The notes: generated by a model from the sequence alone, not told the origin. Numbered from the stretch's first letter, positions 10,201 through 19,515 are shown. The stretch is 44,681 nt of DNA from Bacteroidia bacterium (GCA_009929445.1 SAAL01000017.1:1-44681), one strand, 5' to 3'. Translations and numbers: made by a program.

Positions 10201-10552
10201 TAAACGTAACACGTGTAGGTTTAAATTGTAAACCGGTTTTAGGGCGAATTCCAAAAGTTACCACATCTGCATCAGTAGGATTATTGCTTTGAGCAATGGG
10301 CTGAAAGCGAGTGTAATCGATAGTGTAAGTAGTTCGTTTGTCGAGCAGTTTCAGATTGCTGGCTACGGTAAAATAATCAGGATTGAAATAATCTTGTGTG
10401 CCAACTGTGTAAGTGGCAACCTGATCAGCGGTTCCTGTGCCAAATGGCCAGGTAACTTCAAGACTTTGATTTACAGATTGAGCCTGAAGGCTCACCGAAG
10501 AAAGAATAAACAGGAATGTAAAATAAAGCGAAGTAGTAAATTTGTTTTTCAT
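7259..10552 (-). CDS. Multidomain pectinesterase (CE8) with Ig-like and InlB-type repeat modules
   Basis: The product is 1097 residues, about three times a bare CE8 enzyme. After a signal peptide (ending near LQAQ, residue 25) comes a beta-rich region. Two bacterial-repeat modules follow (SFDEGTSITLTANRNFGYNF and the similar VTLTASNNDIFTFTNWEN), then another beta-sandwich region. An SbsA/Big_5-like Ig domain (PVLLSSIPANNG to KFSTM) comes next, and the CE8 beta-helix spans about 655-930. Active-site features are GRAVALQDQG and SNQDTYYS (Gln), GTVDF with Asp near 806, and LGRPWQ near 866. The last ~40 residues (KYFTVDGKQI, FKGVVIVRS, KTEKIIR) resemble a short T9SS tail. It should hydrolyse methyl esters of pectin outside the cell. 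The 82 and 111 bp gaps on its two sides are longer than elsewhere in the cluster. Confidence 0.9.
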   Translation of the reverse strand: MKNKFTTSLYFTFLFILSSVSLQAQSVNQSLEVTWPFGTGTADQVATYTVGTQDYFNPDYFTVASNLKLLDKRTTYTIDYTRFQPIAQSNNPTDADVVTFGIRPKTGLQFKPTRVTFNCQRYGTDGGKIDVKWKTHDGTETVLQTGIVPARDNSGSGTSVDINLSSLSISPIDTEGKLLIYIYSLGNNKQVGLANIKVTGEVSGTLVNVTAYTLDTEVVPASAGSITRNPVGTSFDEGTSITLTANRNFGYNFSHWANASNEVVSTANPYTFTLNANTTLKAVFNAINTYELTLNAEGGAKTYMINASPAPTVVGGKNMYENGVNVTLTASNNDIFTFTNWENNETNAVRSVSMTENKNLTAVYSAKDYLAAWDFYLTGNGGRVADFASNSENEASTLVLRKADGTTSSWLDKSQVAAGGYEGAPAAVNWKPLVDNYYYQIAVNATEFTNLSVKSSMLFNYNAYSVQKVEYSLNGTDFTTLGQLEMTSAKVWYPTTFALPAAADHAPKVYIRWIPDYTSAVVGTASSNDGTAISGIYVFGNKEVPNDGIAPVLLSSIPANNGINASATGKIVLNFDEKVQIVTGTKATLDTKELTPIISGKTITFPYTGLEYNKEYTFTLPANTVSDLTGNTLTTPISIKFSTMSRPVVTKKVFDFVVGKDGDFKAALTAATAASSTGERFRIFFPDGEYDLGTLTGDNNQKTVISLPNVSYIGQSAEKVVLFNKPASEGIGVTATVNFTSSAKNLYMQDITLLNKMDYRTGTLLGRAVALQDQGNKNIYKNVNLLSNQDTYYSGDGRLYFEGGSIHGTVDFICGGGDVFFNEVLLYLEERAGNCITAPATSGDWGYVFSGCTIDGFPINNSGYRLGRPWQNAPKAVYLNTTMKVLPVSEGWGDPMNVVPAVFAEYKSVNANAALVDLSNRRTTYTKDATTVTLNPVLTEAQAANYTIENVLGGTDAWQPKLYTDQAAAPVITGENKTITWAGNNYVLCWAVFKDNVFVSFVTTNTYVIPEEVISGVYTVRAANEMGGLSGVSNSYEYGSTGVEDLYNNAAIVDQKYFTVDGKQIRRVRDFKGVVIVRSIFDDGSVKTEKIIRTSND

Positions 10553-10663
10553 TTGAGTGTTTTTCTTGAAAATAGTTAATTAGACGATAAGAATAAAGTA
10601 AAATAATTCAGCAGATTAAATTAATTATCGCAGAACTTACCGCGGGTAATCGTGCAATACAAT

Positions 10664-12286
10664 TTAATATTTTACTCTGTTGATGACAATATTCCGGTTG
10701 GTAGTGCCGCTTACCCGGATTGAATTTTCCGTTTTTTCAGGATTAGTAAAATTCTCAGCCGTAAAATTCTCCACATCTTTTAAAATCAGAGCAGCTCCAT
10801 TTTCAGGCTCTACATGTACGTTCTTGAATTTCACGTTGTTCGAATTACTTAATTCTGCTCCAAATTCTGCAGTAATAAATGCATTCTCTACCTGAATATT
10901 TTCTATTTTCATTTCGGGAAGTCCGTTGAAGAACATTGCACGGCGGGCATTACGCGAAACAATATCTTTGACGAAAATATTCCTGAAAACGGGTGTTTCC
11001 TCCGTCACAGGCGGTATTTTTTCCGCTACGGGCGTCACATCGCCATCGGCAAGCGATTCGGAAGCTGATTTTCCGCCGTAATACAGATCGAAAAGGAAAG
11101 AATCGGTAGCGATGTTAAACATATAAATATCTGATATATAGATGTTTTCAACTACGCCGCCTCTACCTCTGTTGCTCTTGAAACGGAGGCCTACATCGGT
11201 GCCCAGAAACTGGCAGTTTCTCACAGATACATTTCGCACACCGCCCGACATCTCGCTGCCTACGATAAATCCGCCATGTCCGTGGAATACCTTACAATTA
11301 TCCACAATCAGGTTGACTGTAGGACGTCCACGGCGGCGGCCGTCTTCATCCTTACCGGATTTGATGCAGATGGCATCGTCACCCACGTCGAAAGTGCTGT
11401 TAACCACAATGGAATTGACACACGATTCGAGGTCGAGTCCGTCGCCGTTTTGCGAATAGCTCGGATTTTTCACGTAAATACCGTCGATAATCACATTTTC
11501 GCACATCAACGGGTGTATATTCCAGGCAGGTGAATTTTCAAACAGAACGCCTTCAAGTAGTACATTTTTACATTCTATAAAACTAATCATCACCGGACGA
11601 AGAAAATCTTTAATTTCCAGCCATTGAGTATCAGTCATATCCTTGCGCGGCACGTTCATATCGCTCATTTCATGTCCTTTAAGCGAGCCTGCAGTCGGGA
11701 ACCAATAGTTTCCGCCTCTTACTACTCCGCCCGACGAAACTACTTGTTTCCACATCCGTTCGGTCACTTTTTCTTTTTTAAGCGGACGCCAGGCGTGTCC
11801 CGATCCATCGATAGAGCCGTAACCGGTAATAGCTATGTTCTCCAGATTTCTTCCGGAAATTGGCGACTGGCAGCGACGTGTATCGAGCCCTTCGAAAACG
11901 GTTTCGACCAGCGGATAGAGGTTAAAATCGGGTGAAAAAAGTATCAGAGCTCCTTTTTCGAGATGCATGTTGATGTTCGAACGGAAAACAATGGGTCCGG
12001 TAAACCAGATTCCTTTCGGAACAATTAAAGTTCCTCCCCCTTTATCCGAAAGACTCTTCATAGCTTTTTCGAAGGCTTCGGTATTGAGGGAGATGCCGTC
12101 GGGTTTTCCTCCCACGTCGGGCAGATTTACACGGTTATCGGGGAATACAGGTGCCTGCACTTTGGGCATGCTGAAAGGGATATTTTCATACAATGATTCA
12201 TACTTGTAAGCACTCCGCGCAGAAGCACAGGAGATGAATGCCGATGTGATAATGAGCAGACAGGCTATATGGAATTTTGATTTCAT
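10664..12286 (-). CDS. Polygalacturonase-type glycoside hydrolase, GH28
   Basis: This lipoprotein-like enzyme should hydrolyse galacturonan. I chose the internal Met (540 residues): MKSKFHIACLLIITSAFISC places a lipobox Cys at residue 20, and the 14 upstream codons add no signal. All GH28 signature strands are present: NGDGLDLES (280-288), GDDAICIKSG (302-311) with the paired aspartates, FHGHGG (334-339) and RFKSNRGRGG (368-377). A GTLIVPKGIWFTGPI segment matches the usual beta-helix entry. An insert of about 60 residues around WRPLKKEKVTE is typical of Bacteroidota exo-acting or RG-active members, so the endo or exo mode is open. The gene follows a terminator-like hairpin (12371-12412), so it may also have its own promoter. 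Confidence 0.9.
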   Translation of the reverse strand: MKSKFHIACLLIITSAFISCASARSAYKYESLYENIPFSMPKVQAPVFPDNRVNLPDVGGKPDGISLNTEAFEKAMKSLSDKGGGTLIVPKGIWFTGPIVFRSNINMHLEKGALILFSPDFNLYPLVETVFEGLDTRRCQSPISGRNLENIAITGYGSIDGSGHAWRPLKKEKVTERMWKQVVSSGGVVRGGNYWFPTAGSLKGHEMSDMNVPRKDMTDTQWLEIKDFLRPVMISFIECKNVLLEGVLFENSPAWNIHPLMCENVIIDGIYVKNPSYSQNGDGLDLESCVNSIVVNSTFDVGDDAICIKSGKDEDGRRRGRPTVNLIVDNCKVFHGHGGFIVGSEMSGGVRNVSVRNCQFLGTDVGLRFKSNRGRGGVVENIYISDIYMFNIATDSFLFDLYYGGKSASESLADGDVTPVAEKIPPVTEETPVFRNIFVKDIVSRNARRAMFFNGLPEMKIENIQVENAFITAEFGAELSNSNNVKFKNVHVEPENGAALILKDVENFTAENFTNPEKTENSIRVSGTTNRNIVINRVKY

Positions 12287-12370
12287 GGATATTTCCGGTA
12301 TATTTTTCATTCTGTATTTTCCGTTCATTCATACTTTCAGAAAAGCATGATTCAGGATTTGTTTCGTAAT

Positions 12371-12412
12371 AAAAAAGCAGGTTTTACCCTACTTTTCAGT
12401 AAGGTAAAACCT
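12371..12412 (-). terminator. Hairpin plus T-tract between capture genes and enzyme genes
   Basis: Ten-base arms AGGTTTTACC and GGTAAAACCT pair perfectly, and an inner TACT/AGTA pairing extends the stem. Read on the minus strand, the stem is followed by GCTTTTTTATT. It begins 9 bp after the stop of the DUF4957/DUF5123 gene and lies upstream of GH28. It looks like an intrinsic terminator or attenuator that would lower transcription of the enzyme genes relative to susC/susD. Confidence 0.75.
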
Positions 12413-12420
12413 TTAGAATA

Positions 12421-14067
12421 TTACCACCAGCGGGGATCGCCGGCCTTTTTCACCAACGCGCTGCTGGTAACCCTGAAGTTACCGGATGCAGGATTTGCAA
12501 ATATCTCGGCGGATGTTTTGCCAAGATCGGTACATTCGATAGGATACGTGGGTTCGGTAGCACCGGCAGCTATAGTCCATACCAGATCCGAAGTCTTGAA
12601 GCAGTTTTCCACCGTTACATTGGTGGAAGCCGAACGCAAACCATGCACAGTTGTTCCTGCTGCAAGCACACTGCCGAAAATTGATTTTTTGATTGTTATA
12701 CCACCCGGATAGGCTCTGTCGGTGAGTTCGAAGAAATATCTTGTCGATGCCGGAGCGTAGCAGGTAGTGATGTTTTCTACGTAAATGGAATTTGGTGATG
12801 CAGTAGATTTAATATTGCGGCATATGTAACCATCAAAATGCGAGAAAGTGGAATTTTTAATCACCAGATCGGTTACCATACTTGCTGCATTATCCAGGTT
12901 CACAATTCCATAACCGCCAATTGAATCTGCAACGGTATTATTGATGGTCAAAAGGTCAATTTTGGCAGTGGTCTGCAGACGCACCACACCTCTTTTGTAT
13001 TTGATATCGCAATTCTCAACTGTCAATGTTCCAAGATTACCCTCTGCCTGATTGAAATTGAATAAATAGGTTCCTCCAAAATTGGCATCGGTTTTGAGTT
13101 TTCCGGCATCGGTTCCTTCGGTAAAAAATACTTTTTCAATTTTCACAGAATTAACCTTTGTAGCGCCTTTGATACCGAAGCTTCCATTAACGGCAACTAT
13201 GGCTTTACCCTTGAAACTTAAGCCGGTAACCATATTCATGGATACAGGAATGTTGATGGTAGGCAGTTTGTATCGGGTACCTCCCGCCAGCACAAGGTTG
13301 AAACCTTCGGGATATTGGGTGCCAAGGCTGTCGATAAATGCCTGGGTTATTTTGCTGAAAGATACATCATCGGCGAAATCGCGCAAGTCAACCACCGGCC
13401 CTTCGAATACCTGCGAAGCAACGGTTTTGAATGATTTCTTGCCTTTGTATCCGTCTTCGGAGAAAATTTTTACAATATACGAGGTAGCAGGATTTAGACC
13501 TGAAATGATTTTCTCACCGGCCAGATTATCCGCTTCGGTCAGGGGTACGGTTTTGTAAACCGTATATTTATCCAGCATTACATCTATATGACTGTAAACC
13601 AATGATGTAACTTTCCATTTTACGCGGATGGATTTGTCGATAACATCGGCCGATGCAGGTGTAATAAGCTGAGTCGGATAGTCCTGCGTACGTACATGAA
13701 GTACATTATATTCCGAACGAATCGTATCGCCCGAAGATAAAATGGAGTCGCCCACTCCGCGAACCCTGATTTGATACGGTGTATCAAACTCCAGATTATT
13801 GAAAGTGATGCGTGCACTGTCGGTACGATTCGACCGGAGTATGTTTTTGAACGTGTCGGTCGAAAGTTCAACTTCGTACGAATTAGTCCCTTTGTATTTA
13901 TCCCATTCAGCTTTTACCCAGGTCATACTCACAACCGGGTCTTTGAAAATCGGACGGAACAGTCTGTCGGGATTTCCTAAATCTTCCGTTCGATCGCAAC
14001 CGGCCAAAACCAGTAACATAACCACCGGTAATAGGATTCTTTTTGCAATATTCATATTTTTTTTCAT
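12421..14067 (-). CDS. Surface lipoprotein with FN3-like and DUF4957/DUF5123-like domains
   Basis: The predicted product is about 548 residues from the internal Met at 14067; an alternative Met lies at 14055. The upstream extension lacks any signal. A lipobox (LVLAGC) gives Cys24, and the following acidic/Gly stretch (DRTEDLGNPD) suits surface-exposed Bacteroidota lipoproteins. Two fibronectin III-like modules follow (for example WVKAEWDKYKG and IRVKWKVTSL). A right-handed beta-helix region then covers the C-terminal two thirds (VNSVKIEKVFFTEG, VTVENCFKTS), matching the DUF4957/DUF5123 arrangement common in pectin loci. No catalytic motif is visible. From its position after susD I infer a glycan-binding role comparable to SusE/SusF, though lyase-like activity cannot be excluded because the fold resembles pectate lyases. 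Confidence 0.8.
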   Translation of the reverse strand: MKKNMNIAKRILLPVVMLLVLAGCDRTEDLGNPDRLFRPIFKDPVVSMTWVKAEWDKYKGTNSYEVELSTDTFKNILRSNRTDSARITFNNLEFDTPYQIRVRGVGDSILSSGDTIRSEYNVLHVRTQDYPTQLITPASADVIDKSIRVKWKVTSLVYSHIDVMLDKYTVYKTVPLTEADNLAGEKIISGLNPATSYIVKIFSEDGYKGKKSFKTVASQVFEGPVVDLRDFADDVSFSKITQAFIDSLGTQYPEGFNLVLAGGTRYKLPTINIPVSMNMVTGLSFKGKAIVAVNGSFGIKGATKVNSVKIEKVFFTEGTDAGKLKTDANFGGTYLFNFNQAEGNLGTLTVENCDIKYKRGVVRLQTTAKIDLLTINNTVADSIGGYGIVNLDNAASMVTDLVIKNSTFSHFDGYICRNIKSTASPNSIYVENITTCYAPASTRYFFELTDRAYPGGITIKKSIFGSVLAAGTTVHGLRSASTNVTVENCFKTSDLVWTIAAGATEPTYPIECTDLGKTSAEIFANPASGNFRVTSSALVKKAGDPRWW

Positions 14068-14117
14068 ATTTTTTTTTATTTTTTCTGATAAAAATAGAGC
14101 AGTCGGTTTTATTAAAA

Positions 14118-16076
14118 TCAATTGGTTAACACCAGACCGTAGCCCTCGTTGTTCAGGTATTTACTTGCAGCTACTGTTTGTATGTTGATCGGAAGCAGAT
14201 AAGGAACTGCCGTAATTCCGGAGGGATCTTTGTATCCTCTCCAGCATCGGTCGGTAAAATCAGCAGTAGTATAAGTTACATTTCCTTCGGTATCAGTTAC
14301 TTTTTTATAGAGCGACTGTGTCCAGTTGATTGTTGCATACGCATTTTCGTTTCCGGCTTTTTCCAGGTCAGCATCGTCCACTATCATTTCGGGTATCACT
14401 TCCGGATTGTAGAAAGTATTGTACCATTTTATTTTACCGTTCCGTTTCTGGTAATAAAGCTTTCTGGCGTACCCGGCATATTTGGCCACTTCGGGATTTT
14501 CAAGCTCCAGGTTATTGCCGGCTTTACCCATATTATCTAGAGCTGCTTTTGTTTCCACTATCTTTTTACCGTAGATATTCCAGCGCACCAGGTCGAATTT
14601 GCGTAAACACTCGCCACCGAATTCAAGTGCACGTTCGGTGACAATGGCGTCGAAGAAAGCCGTTTTGTCCGTAAGGGAGTTTACGTAGTTTTCCACCTGT
14701 AAGGCATGATCGGCGGCATCAAAAGCTCTTGCCCGAACGGTTTTAAGTAAATTTCTGGCCAGTGCTGTGGGTCCGTTCAGTTCATTTTCTGCTTCGGCCA
14801 GCATGAGCAGCACATCGGAATAACGCATCAGCGGCCAGTTTATGCCCGTTCCTTTGGATGAGGCTTCACCCGGTGCTGCAGGGAGGAAAATGCGGTTCCA
14901 TTTTCCGGCAGCAAGACTGGTTACACCCAACGTGCTTTGCGTGTTTTCATCTGTATAGCTCACTTTCGTGATGGTTACATCGCGTCGTTTGTCTTTCTCG
15001 TCGAACATAAAATAATAGGTGGGTGAAAATCCTACCTGAATGGTCGTTTTTCCATACGAACCACCGGTAACAGGCACACCTACGCACCATCCCACATCGC
15101 CGCCGCTGTTGGTATTGCCAAAGGCTACTTCATAGAGAATATCACTGTTTACAGGTTTTATCCACTTGTTCTGATTCATAAATACGGTGGCAAAATCGGT
15201 CAGCTGCCGCGGCTTCAGCTCTGTGAGTTTTTCGGCATAATCTTTGGCCAGCTGAAAATATTCTGTCGATGTACGGGCAGTTTTTGTTACTCCCTTGTAG
15301 GTGTATGTTACAGCCAGGCTGTCGTTTGTCTGAATATTGAGGTATTCGTCGGCGCGTTTCATTTCACCGCCTTTGGTCATTCCGTAGCCGGCTCTGAAGA
15401 GTGCCAGACGCGAAATCATTCCCAGTGCAAACTCGCGGTTCATGCGTTCAATGCCATCGCTGAATTCATCGGCAAAGAACATATCGGCTTCGCTATTCAC
15501 CAGATCCTGAATCATGCCCGAATAAATGATGTTTTTATCCGTTTTAGGCACATCGAGCTGCATGGTGGCATTCGCAGCATCGCGAAAATAAGGCACATCG
15601 CCCCAGAAATTGATAAGGAGAAAATAGCGGTAAGCTCTCAGGCAATAGCTTTCGCCGAGGAGCATTTTCATTTCTCCGGTTTTTGCTTCAGGGCTTTTCT
15701 GGATACCTTCAATGCATTGATTGGCACGATCGATGGCCAGATAATTTTGATCCCAGGCGGTTTTGATATCGCCGAAACCTGTAAGCAGCCCGCCCTGCAG
15801 CGACCATACATCGCGGCGCGAACCATCGGGCAAGGCACTGGGAGCCTGAACTTCCACATCGGTGTTTTGCATCCACACGTTGCTCATACGCGATGTGTAT
15901 GAATCCTGTGTGAAAAGTGCATAAACACCCATTACCATTTTTTTGGCATCGCCGGCATTCGAAAACACGTAAGTTTCATCGAAATTTGATTCCGACACCG
16001 GTTCCAGAAAATCGCTGCACGAACTAAGGGTGAATACGGCAGCTATCAGTACTGTTAAATATTGCTTGATTTTCAT
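14118..16076 (-). CDS. susD: SusD/RagB-family glycan-binding lipoprotein
   Basis: This outer-membrane lipoprotein of about 652 residues binds oligosaccharides and acts as the lid of the paired SusC channel. I chose the Met at 16076 because MKIKQYLTVLIAAVFTLSSC gives a clean lipobox (Cys20). Family hallmarks are the SDFLEP start after the Cys, RANQCIEGI, the LRAYRYFLLINFWGDVPYF tetratricopeptide-like segment, and RYSDVLLMLAEAENELNG. A further landmark is ALEFGGECLRKFDLVRWNIY near the C-terminal third. It is longer than the usual ~550 residues because of inserts. It follows susC by 35 bp. The ligand is inferred to be pectin fragments from the gene neighbours only. Confidence 0.95.
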   Translation of the reverse strand: MKIKQYLTVLIAAVFTLSSCSDFLEPVSESNFDETYVFSNAGDAKKMVMGVYALFTQDSYTSRMSNVWMQNTDVEVQAPSALPDGSRRDVWSLQGGLLTGFGDIKTAWDQNYLAIDRANQCIEGIQKSPEAKTGEMKMLLGESYCLRAYRYFLLINFWGDVPYFRDAANATMQLDVPKTDKNIIYSGMIQDLVNSEADMFFADEFSDGIERMNREFALGMISRLALFRAGYGMTKGGEMKRADEYLNIQTNDSLAVTYTYKGVTKTARTSTEYFQLAKDYAEKLTELKPRQLTDFATVFMNQNKWIKPVNSDILYEVAFGNTNSGGDVGWCVGVPVTGGSYGKTTIQVGFSPTYYFMFDEKDKRRDVTITKVSYTDENTQSTLGVTSLAAGKWNRIFLPAAPGEASSKGTGINWPLMRYSDVLLMLAEAENELNGPTALARNLLKTVRARAFDAADHALQVENYVNSLTDKTAFFDAIVTERALEFGGECLRKFDLVRWNIYGKKIVETKAALDNMGKAGNNLELENPEVAKYAGYARKLYYQKRNGKIKWYNTFYNPEVIPEMIVDDADLEKAGNENAYATINWTQSLYKKVTDTEGNVTYTTADFTDRCWRGYKDPSGITAVPYLLPINIQTVAASKYLNNEGYGLVLTN

Positions 16077-16111
16077 TGTTTGTCTGTTTTTAAATTTTCG
16101 GTTTAACATGG

Positions 16112-19100
16112 TCAGAATGTAAGATTAAGTCCAAAAGTCCACGATAAGCTCTTTGGATAGGAGGAATAGTCCACACCGGGTGTAAGTCCTGAAGTTGAAC
16201 TTCCTCTTACGGCAGTGCTCACTTCGGGGTCGTAGCCGGTGTACCTGGTGAGTATCCACAGGTTATTCACAGTAGCATATACCCTTAGCTGATCCATTCC
16301 GATCCTGTTGCTCAACATTTTCGGTACAGTGTAGCCTACTGTCAGGTTTTGGAAACGGAGAAACGACCCGTCTTCGATAGCCCACGACATGGGTACAGCT
16401 ACTGCATTGCCGAATGAGAAAGGCGACCAGTATTCCTTGGCATTGGCGCCTTCGTTCATCTGAGCCAGTGTTTCGAGGTCGTAAACAATTTCGCCGGTTT
16501 CGTTATTCAAATAGGTGTAACGGTTGTTCTGTCGCATAAAAGCAAGCATATTGGGATTTGAGGTACGGTATTGTTGTGCTGAAGCTATTTTGTTGGCATT
16601 GTACACCTGGTTGCCATATACAAAGTTAAAAAGCATGGTGAAATCGAAATCATACACCGTACCGTTCAGACCGAAACCGCCGAGGAATTTCGGAGCGGTG
16701 CGTCCTATCACTGTGCGGTCGAAATCGTTCACCACACCGTCGGGTTCGCCATTTGGCCCGGATAAATCTTTGAATTTGGCAGTTCCGGGACGTGTTCCGA
16801 TACGACCTCCAAGCATTCCGATTGAAGGAACACCCTGGATGAGGGTGTATTTATTTGAAGCCGGGTCAAAAGTAAAATCTGTGGTTTTGTAATATCCGTC
16901 GTTTACCCAGCCGTAAATCAATCCTACCGGTTCACCCACTTTTACCTGGTAATCGTAATATCCTTTCAGGTCGGTGCCGGCCCAGCCTGATGCATATTCC
17001 TGCAAAGTTATTCCATCGGCCAGTTTATCCACATTTGATTTGTTGAAACCGATATTGAAATTTCCGTAAAGTGAGAAATTTTTACGTTGTGCAAAAACGG
17101 AGTTCAAACTCAGTTCTATACCCTTGTTGGTGGTTTGTCCGATGTTTCTGAACGTAGTGCGGTAACCGGGAGCCACGATTGGAATCTCGAGCAGCAGGTC
17201 TTTGTTGGTATTCTGATATAATTCGAAAGTTCCTGAGAGTTTTTCGTCGAAGAAGCCGAAATCCAGACCGATATTCTGGGTAACGGATGTTTCCCAGCGC
17301 AGGTCTTTGTTGGGCAGCTGGGTGTTGGATGTAGCCCAGTAGTTATTTTGAATATCGCCCAGTCCGTAAGTTTTCGTTGATTGAATACTGTACATTTTCT
17401 GGAATTGTCCGCCGCCTATTTTATTGTTTCCGGCTTCACCGTAGCTGTAGCGTAGTTTCAGGTTCGAAATCCAGTCTTTCGTGTTTTTCATAAACGGTTC
17501 TTCGACAATGCGCCATGCTGCCGCTACCGATGGGAAGTAACCCCACTGATTGCCGGGAGCAAAACGCGACGAACCATCGGCACGGAACGTGGCAGAAAGC
17601 AGGTATCTCTCTTTGTAATTGTACACCGCACGTCCGAAGAATGAAAGCAGATTGTTCGGAATGGACACGGTGCTTCGGATATCTTTGGAAGCTCCTCCAA
17701 GTGCCAGATTGGCAAAAATCTTTTCGGGTGTGAGGTCGGGACTGTAGCCGGTGGCATAAATGTATGTGTTATTGGCTGTGTTCGATATAAGTTCCTGACC
17801 GGCCAGTACATTAATACTGTGATCACCGGCAAAAGTTTGCATATAGGTAAGCGTATTGGCAAGACGGAGTTTGTTGCTGTTGGTTTTTGTCCAGTCAACC
17901 AGCGGTTTGCCATCTACATAGGAGGCATTGGTGGTGTTCTCGCCCCAGTAGTTTTTCACTTCACCGAAACCGTATTCATAACCGCCTTCGATCCGGTATA
18001 CCAGACTTTTTATAATTTTCCAGTCCAGCCCGCCTATAAAGTTGAAAGTACGGTCGTTGCGGCGTTTCCAGTATTGTTGTGCCTGTTCGGTCAGCGACAT
18101 GTTGGAGCGCTGCCACTGTTCGTATTCATCTTCGGTCATCAGGGCGGGGTCCACTACTATCATTTCCGACAGTCCTTTTACCGCCGGTGAGGTGACAGCC
18201 TGCGTTGTACGGATTTTATACAATCCGCCCGACGAGCCGGAGCCGTTGACTTTGGTGTCGCCGAGGCGCAAGTTGAACGTCGCCTTAAGGTTTTTGTATA
18301 GCTCGTGATCCAATTTGAAGTTGGTGGTGAAACGGGTGTAATCGTTGCCTGTCATCAGACCGCCATCCTTGTTGAAAGTGGAACTTAAGGAGAATTTTGT
18401 TTTATCCGTTCCGCCGGTCAGGCTGATGTTTTGTTGCTGCGAAACCACATCCGAACCAAACATATCCTGCTGCCAGTCGTGAGCACGCATGTATTTGTAC
18501 AGGTCGATATCTTCGAATACGCCAAACGTTTTTTCATAAGATTTGATACCGTCTTCGCCTCCGAGAGCTCCGTACTCATAGTTAAGCAATGCATATTCAA
18601 ATGGATCAAGCACTTCGAGTCGTTTGGAGAGTCGTTTTGTTTGCACAAAACCGTTGTATGAAACTTTGGTTTTGCCACCCTGTGCCTGTTTGGTGGTTAC
18701 TATAACCACACCGTTGGCACCCTGCGAACCATATATGGCTGTAGATGATGCGTCTTTCAGCACGTCGATACTCTGAATGTCGGAAGGTGAAATGTCGTTG
18801 ATGTTCGATGCCGGAAATCCATCCACGATATACAGCGGTGAGTTGTCGCCGGTGATGGAGCCTCCGCCACGTACACGTACCAGAATTTCAGCATCGGGCG
18901 AACCGTCGGTAGAGGTTACCTGCACTCCCGCCATTCTTCCCGCCATAGCCTGAGCAGTACCTGTAACAGGTATCTGAGCAATAGTTTTACCCTGTATAGA
19001 TGTGACCGAACCGGTAAGATCGCGCCTGCGGGCGGTACCGTAACCGATTACCACCACTTCATCCAGTACTTTCTGATCATCTTCAAGAACTACATGAATG

Positions 19101-19417
19101 ACATTGCCGGTAATGGCTACATCCTTGGGAGTTTTACCCACATATCTCACAGTCAGTGTAGTGGCTGAACCGGGCACCGAAAGGTTGTATTCACCGTCGA
19201 TATTGGTAATTACTCCTGAATTGGTACCTTTTACTAATACCGATGCTCCGATTATCGGCTCACCGCTGACATCTTTTACTGTTCCTGAAATGTTTCGTTG
19301 CTGAGCCAGCAAACCGCTCGCCATCAACATCATTCCAAGAAATAGAGCAAAACCTTTTGCCCTTGATTTGTGTTTTTGCATCATACTGATCGTTAAATTA
19401 AGATTATTCTTTTTCAT
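16112..19417 (-). CDS. susC: SusC/RagA-family TonB-dependent oligosaccharide importer
   Basis: This is an outer-membrane transporter of 1101 residues and the first gene of the pectin operon. A signal peptide covers about 1-39 (ending GLLAQ). A carboxypeptidase-D-like regulatory domain follows at about 42-115 (ISGTVKDVSGEPIIGASV). The TonB box LDEVVVIGYG is at 118-127. The plug domain contains PLYIVDGFP (194-202) and SIDVLKDASSTAIYG (216-230). The rest is beta-barrel, ending in aromatic FGLNLTF. It takes up oligosaccharides across the outer membrane using energy from TonB/ExbBD, together with SusD. No N-terminal STN domain is present, so it is not expected to drive an anti-sigma pathway. That agrees with control by the neighbouring LacI-type protein. 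Confidence 0.96.
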   Translation of the reverse strand: MKKNNLNLTISMMQKHKSRAKGFALFLGMMLMASGLLAQQRNISGTVKDVSGEPIIGASVLVKGTNSGVITNIDGEYNLSVPGSATTLTVRYVGKTPKDVAITGNVIHVVLEDDQKVLDEVVVIGYGTARRRDLTGSVTSIQGKTIAQIPVTGTAQAMAGRMAGVQVTSTDGSPDAEILVRVRGGGSITGDNSPLYIVDGFPASNINDISPSDIQSIDVLKDASSTAIYGSQGANGVVIVTTKQAQGGKTKVSYNGFVQTKRLSKRLEVLDPFEYALLNYEYGALGGEDGIKSYEKTFGVFEDIDLYKYMRAHDWQQDMFGSDVVSQQQNISLTGGTDKTKFSLSSTFNKDGGLMTGNDYTRFTTNFKLDHELYKNLKATFNLRLGDTKVNGSGSSGGLYKIRTTQAVTSPAVKGLSEMIVVDPALMTEDEYEQWQRSNMSLTEQAQQYWKRRNDRTFNFIGGLDWKIIKSLVYRIEGGYEYGFGEVKNYWGENTTNASYVDGKPLVDWTKTNSNKLRLANTLTYMQTFAGDHSINVLAGQELISNTANNTYIYATGYSPDLTPEKIFANLALGGASKDIRSTVSIPNNLLSFFGRAVYNYKERYLLSATFRADGSSRFAPGNQWGYFPSVAAAWRIVEEPFMKNTKDWISNLKLRYSYGEAGNNKIGGGQFQKMYSIQSTKTYGLGDIQNNYWATSNTQLPNKDLRWETSVTQNIGLDFGFFDEKLSGTFELYQNTNKDLLLEIPIVAPGYRTTFRNIGQTTNKGIELSLNSVFAQRKNFSLYGNFNIGFNKSNVDKLADGITLQEYASGWAGTDLKGYYDYQVKVGEPVGLIYGWVNDGYYKTTDFTFDPASNKYTLIQGVPSIGMLGGRIGTRPGTAKFKDLSGPNGEPDGVVNDFDRTVIGRTAPKFLGGFGLNGTVYDFDFTMLFNFVYGNQVYNANKIASAQQYRTSNPNMLAFMRQNNRYTYLNNETGEIVYDLETLAQMNEGANAKEYWSPFSFGNAVAVPMSWAIEDGSFLRFQNLTVGYTVPKMLSNRIGMDQLRVYATVNNLWILTRYTGYDPEVSTAVRGSSTSGLTPGVDYSSYPKSLSWTFGLNLTF

Positions 19418-19515
19418 TGAATTGGTTTTCTGCCTGTCTTGTTGTACCGATCTTTATTGCGATCTTTACATTACCTGTGATATGAATTCTGTGTGCTTTT
19501 TGTGTGCTTTTTTAA

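Noticed and set aside
10620-10650. Small palindrome TTACCGCGGGTAA between CE8 and GH28 as a terminator
   Set aside because: The stem is only 5 bp and no T-tract follows on the minus strand.
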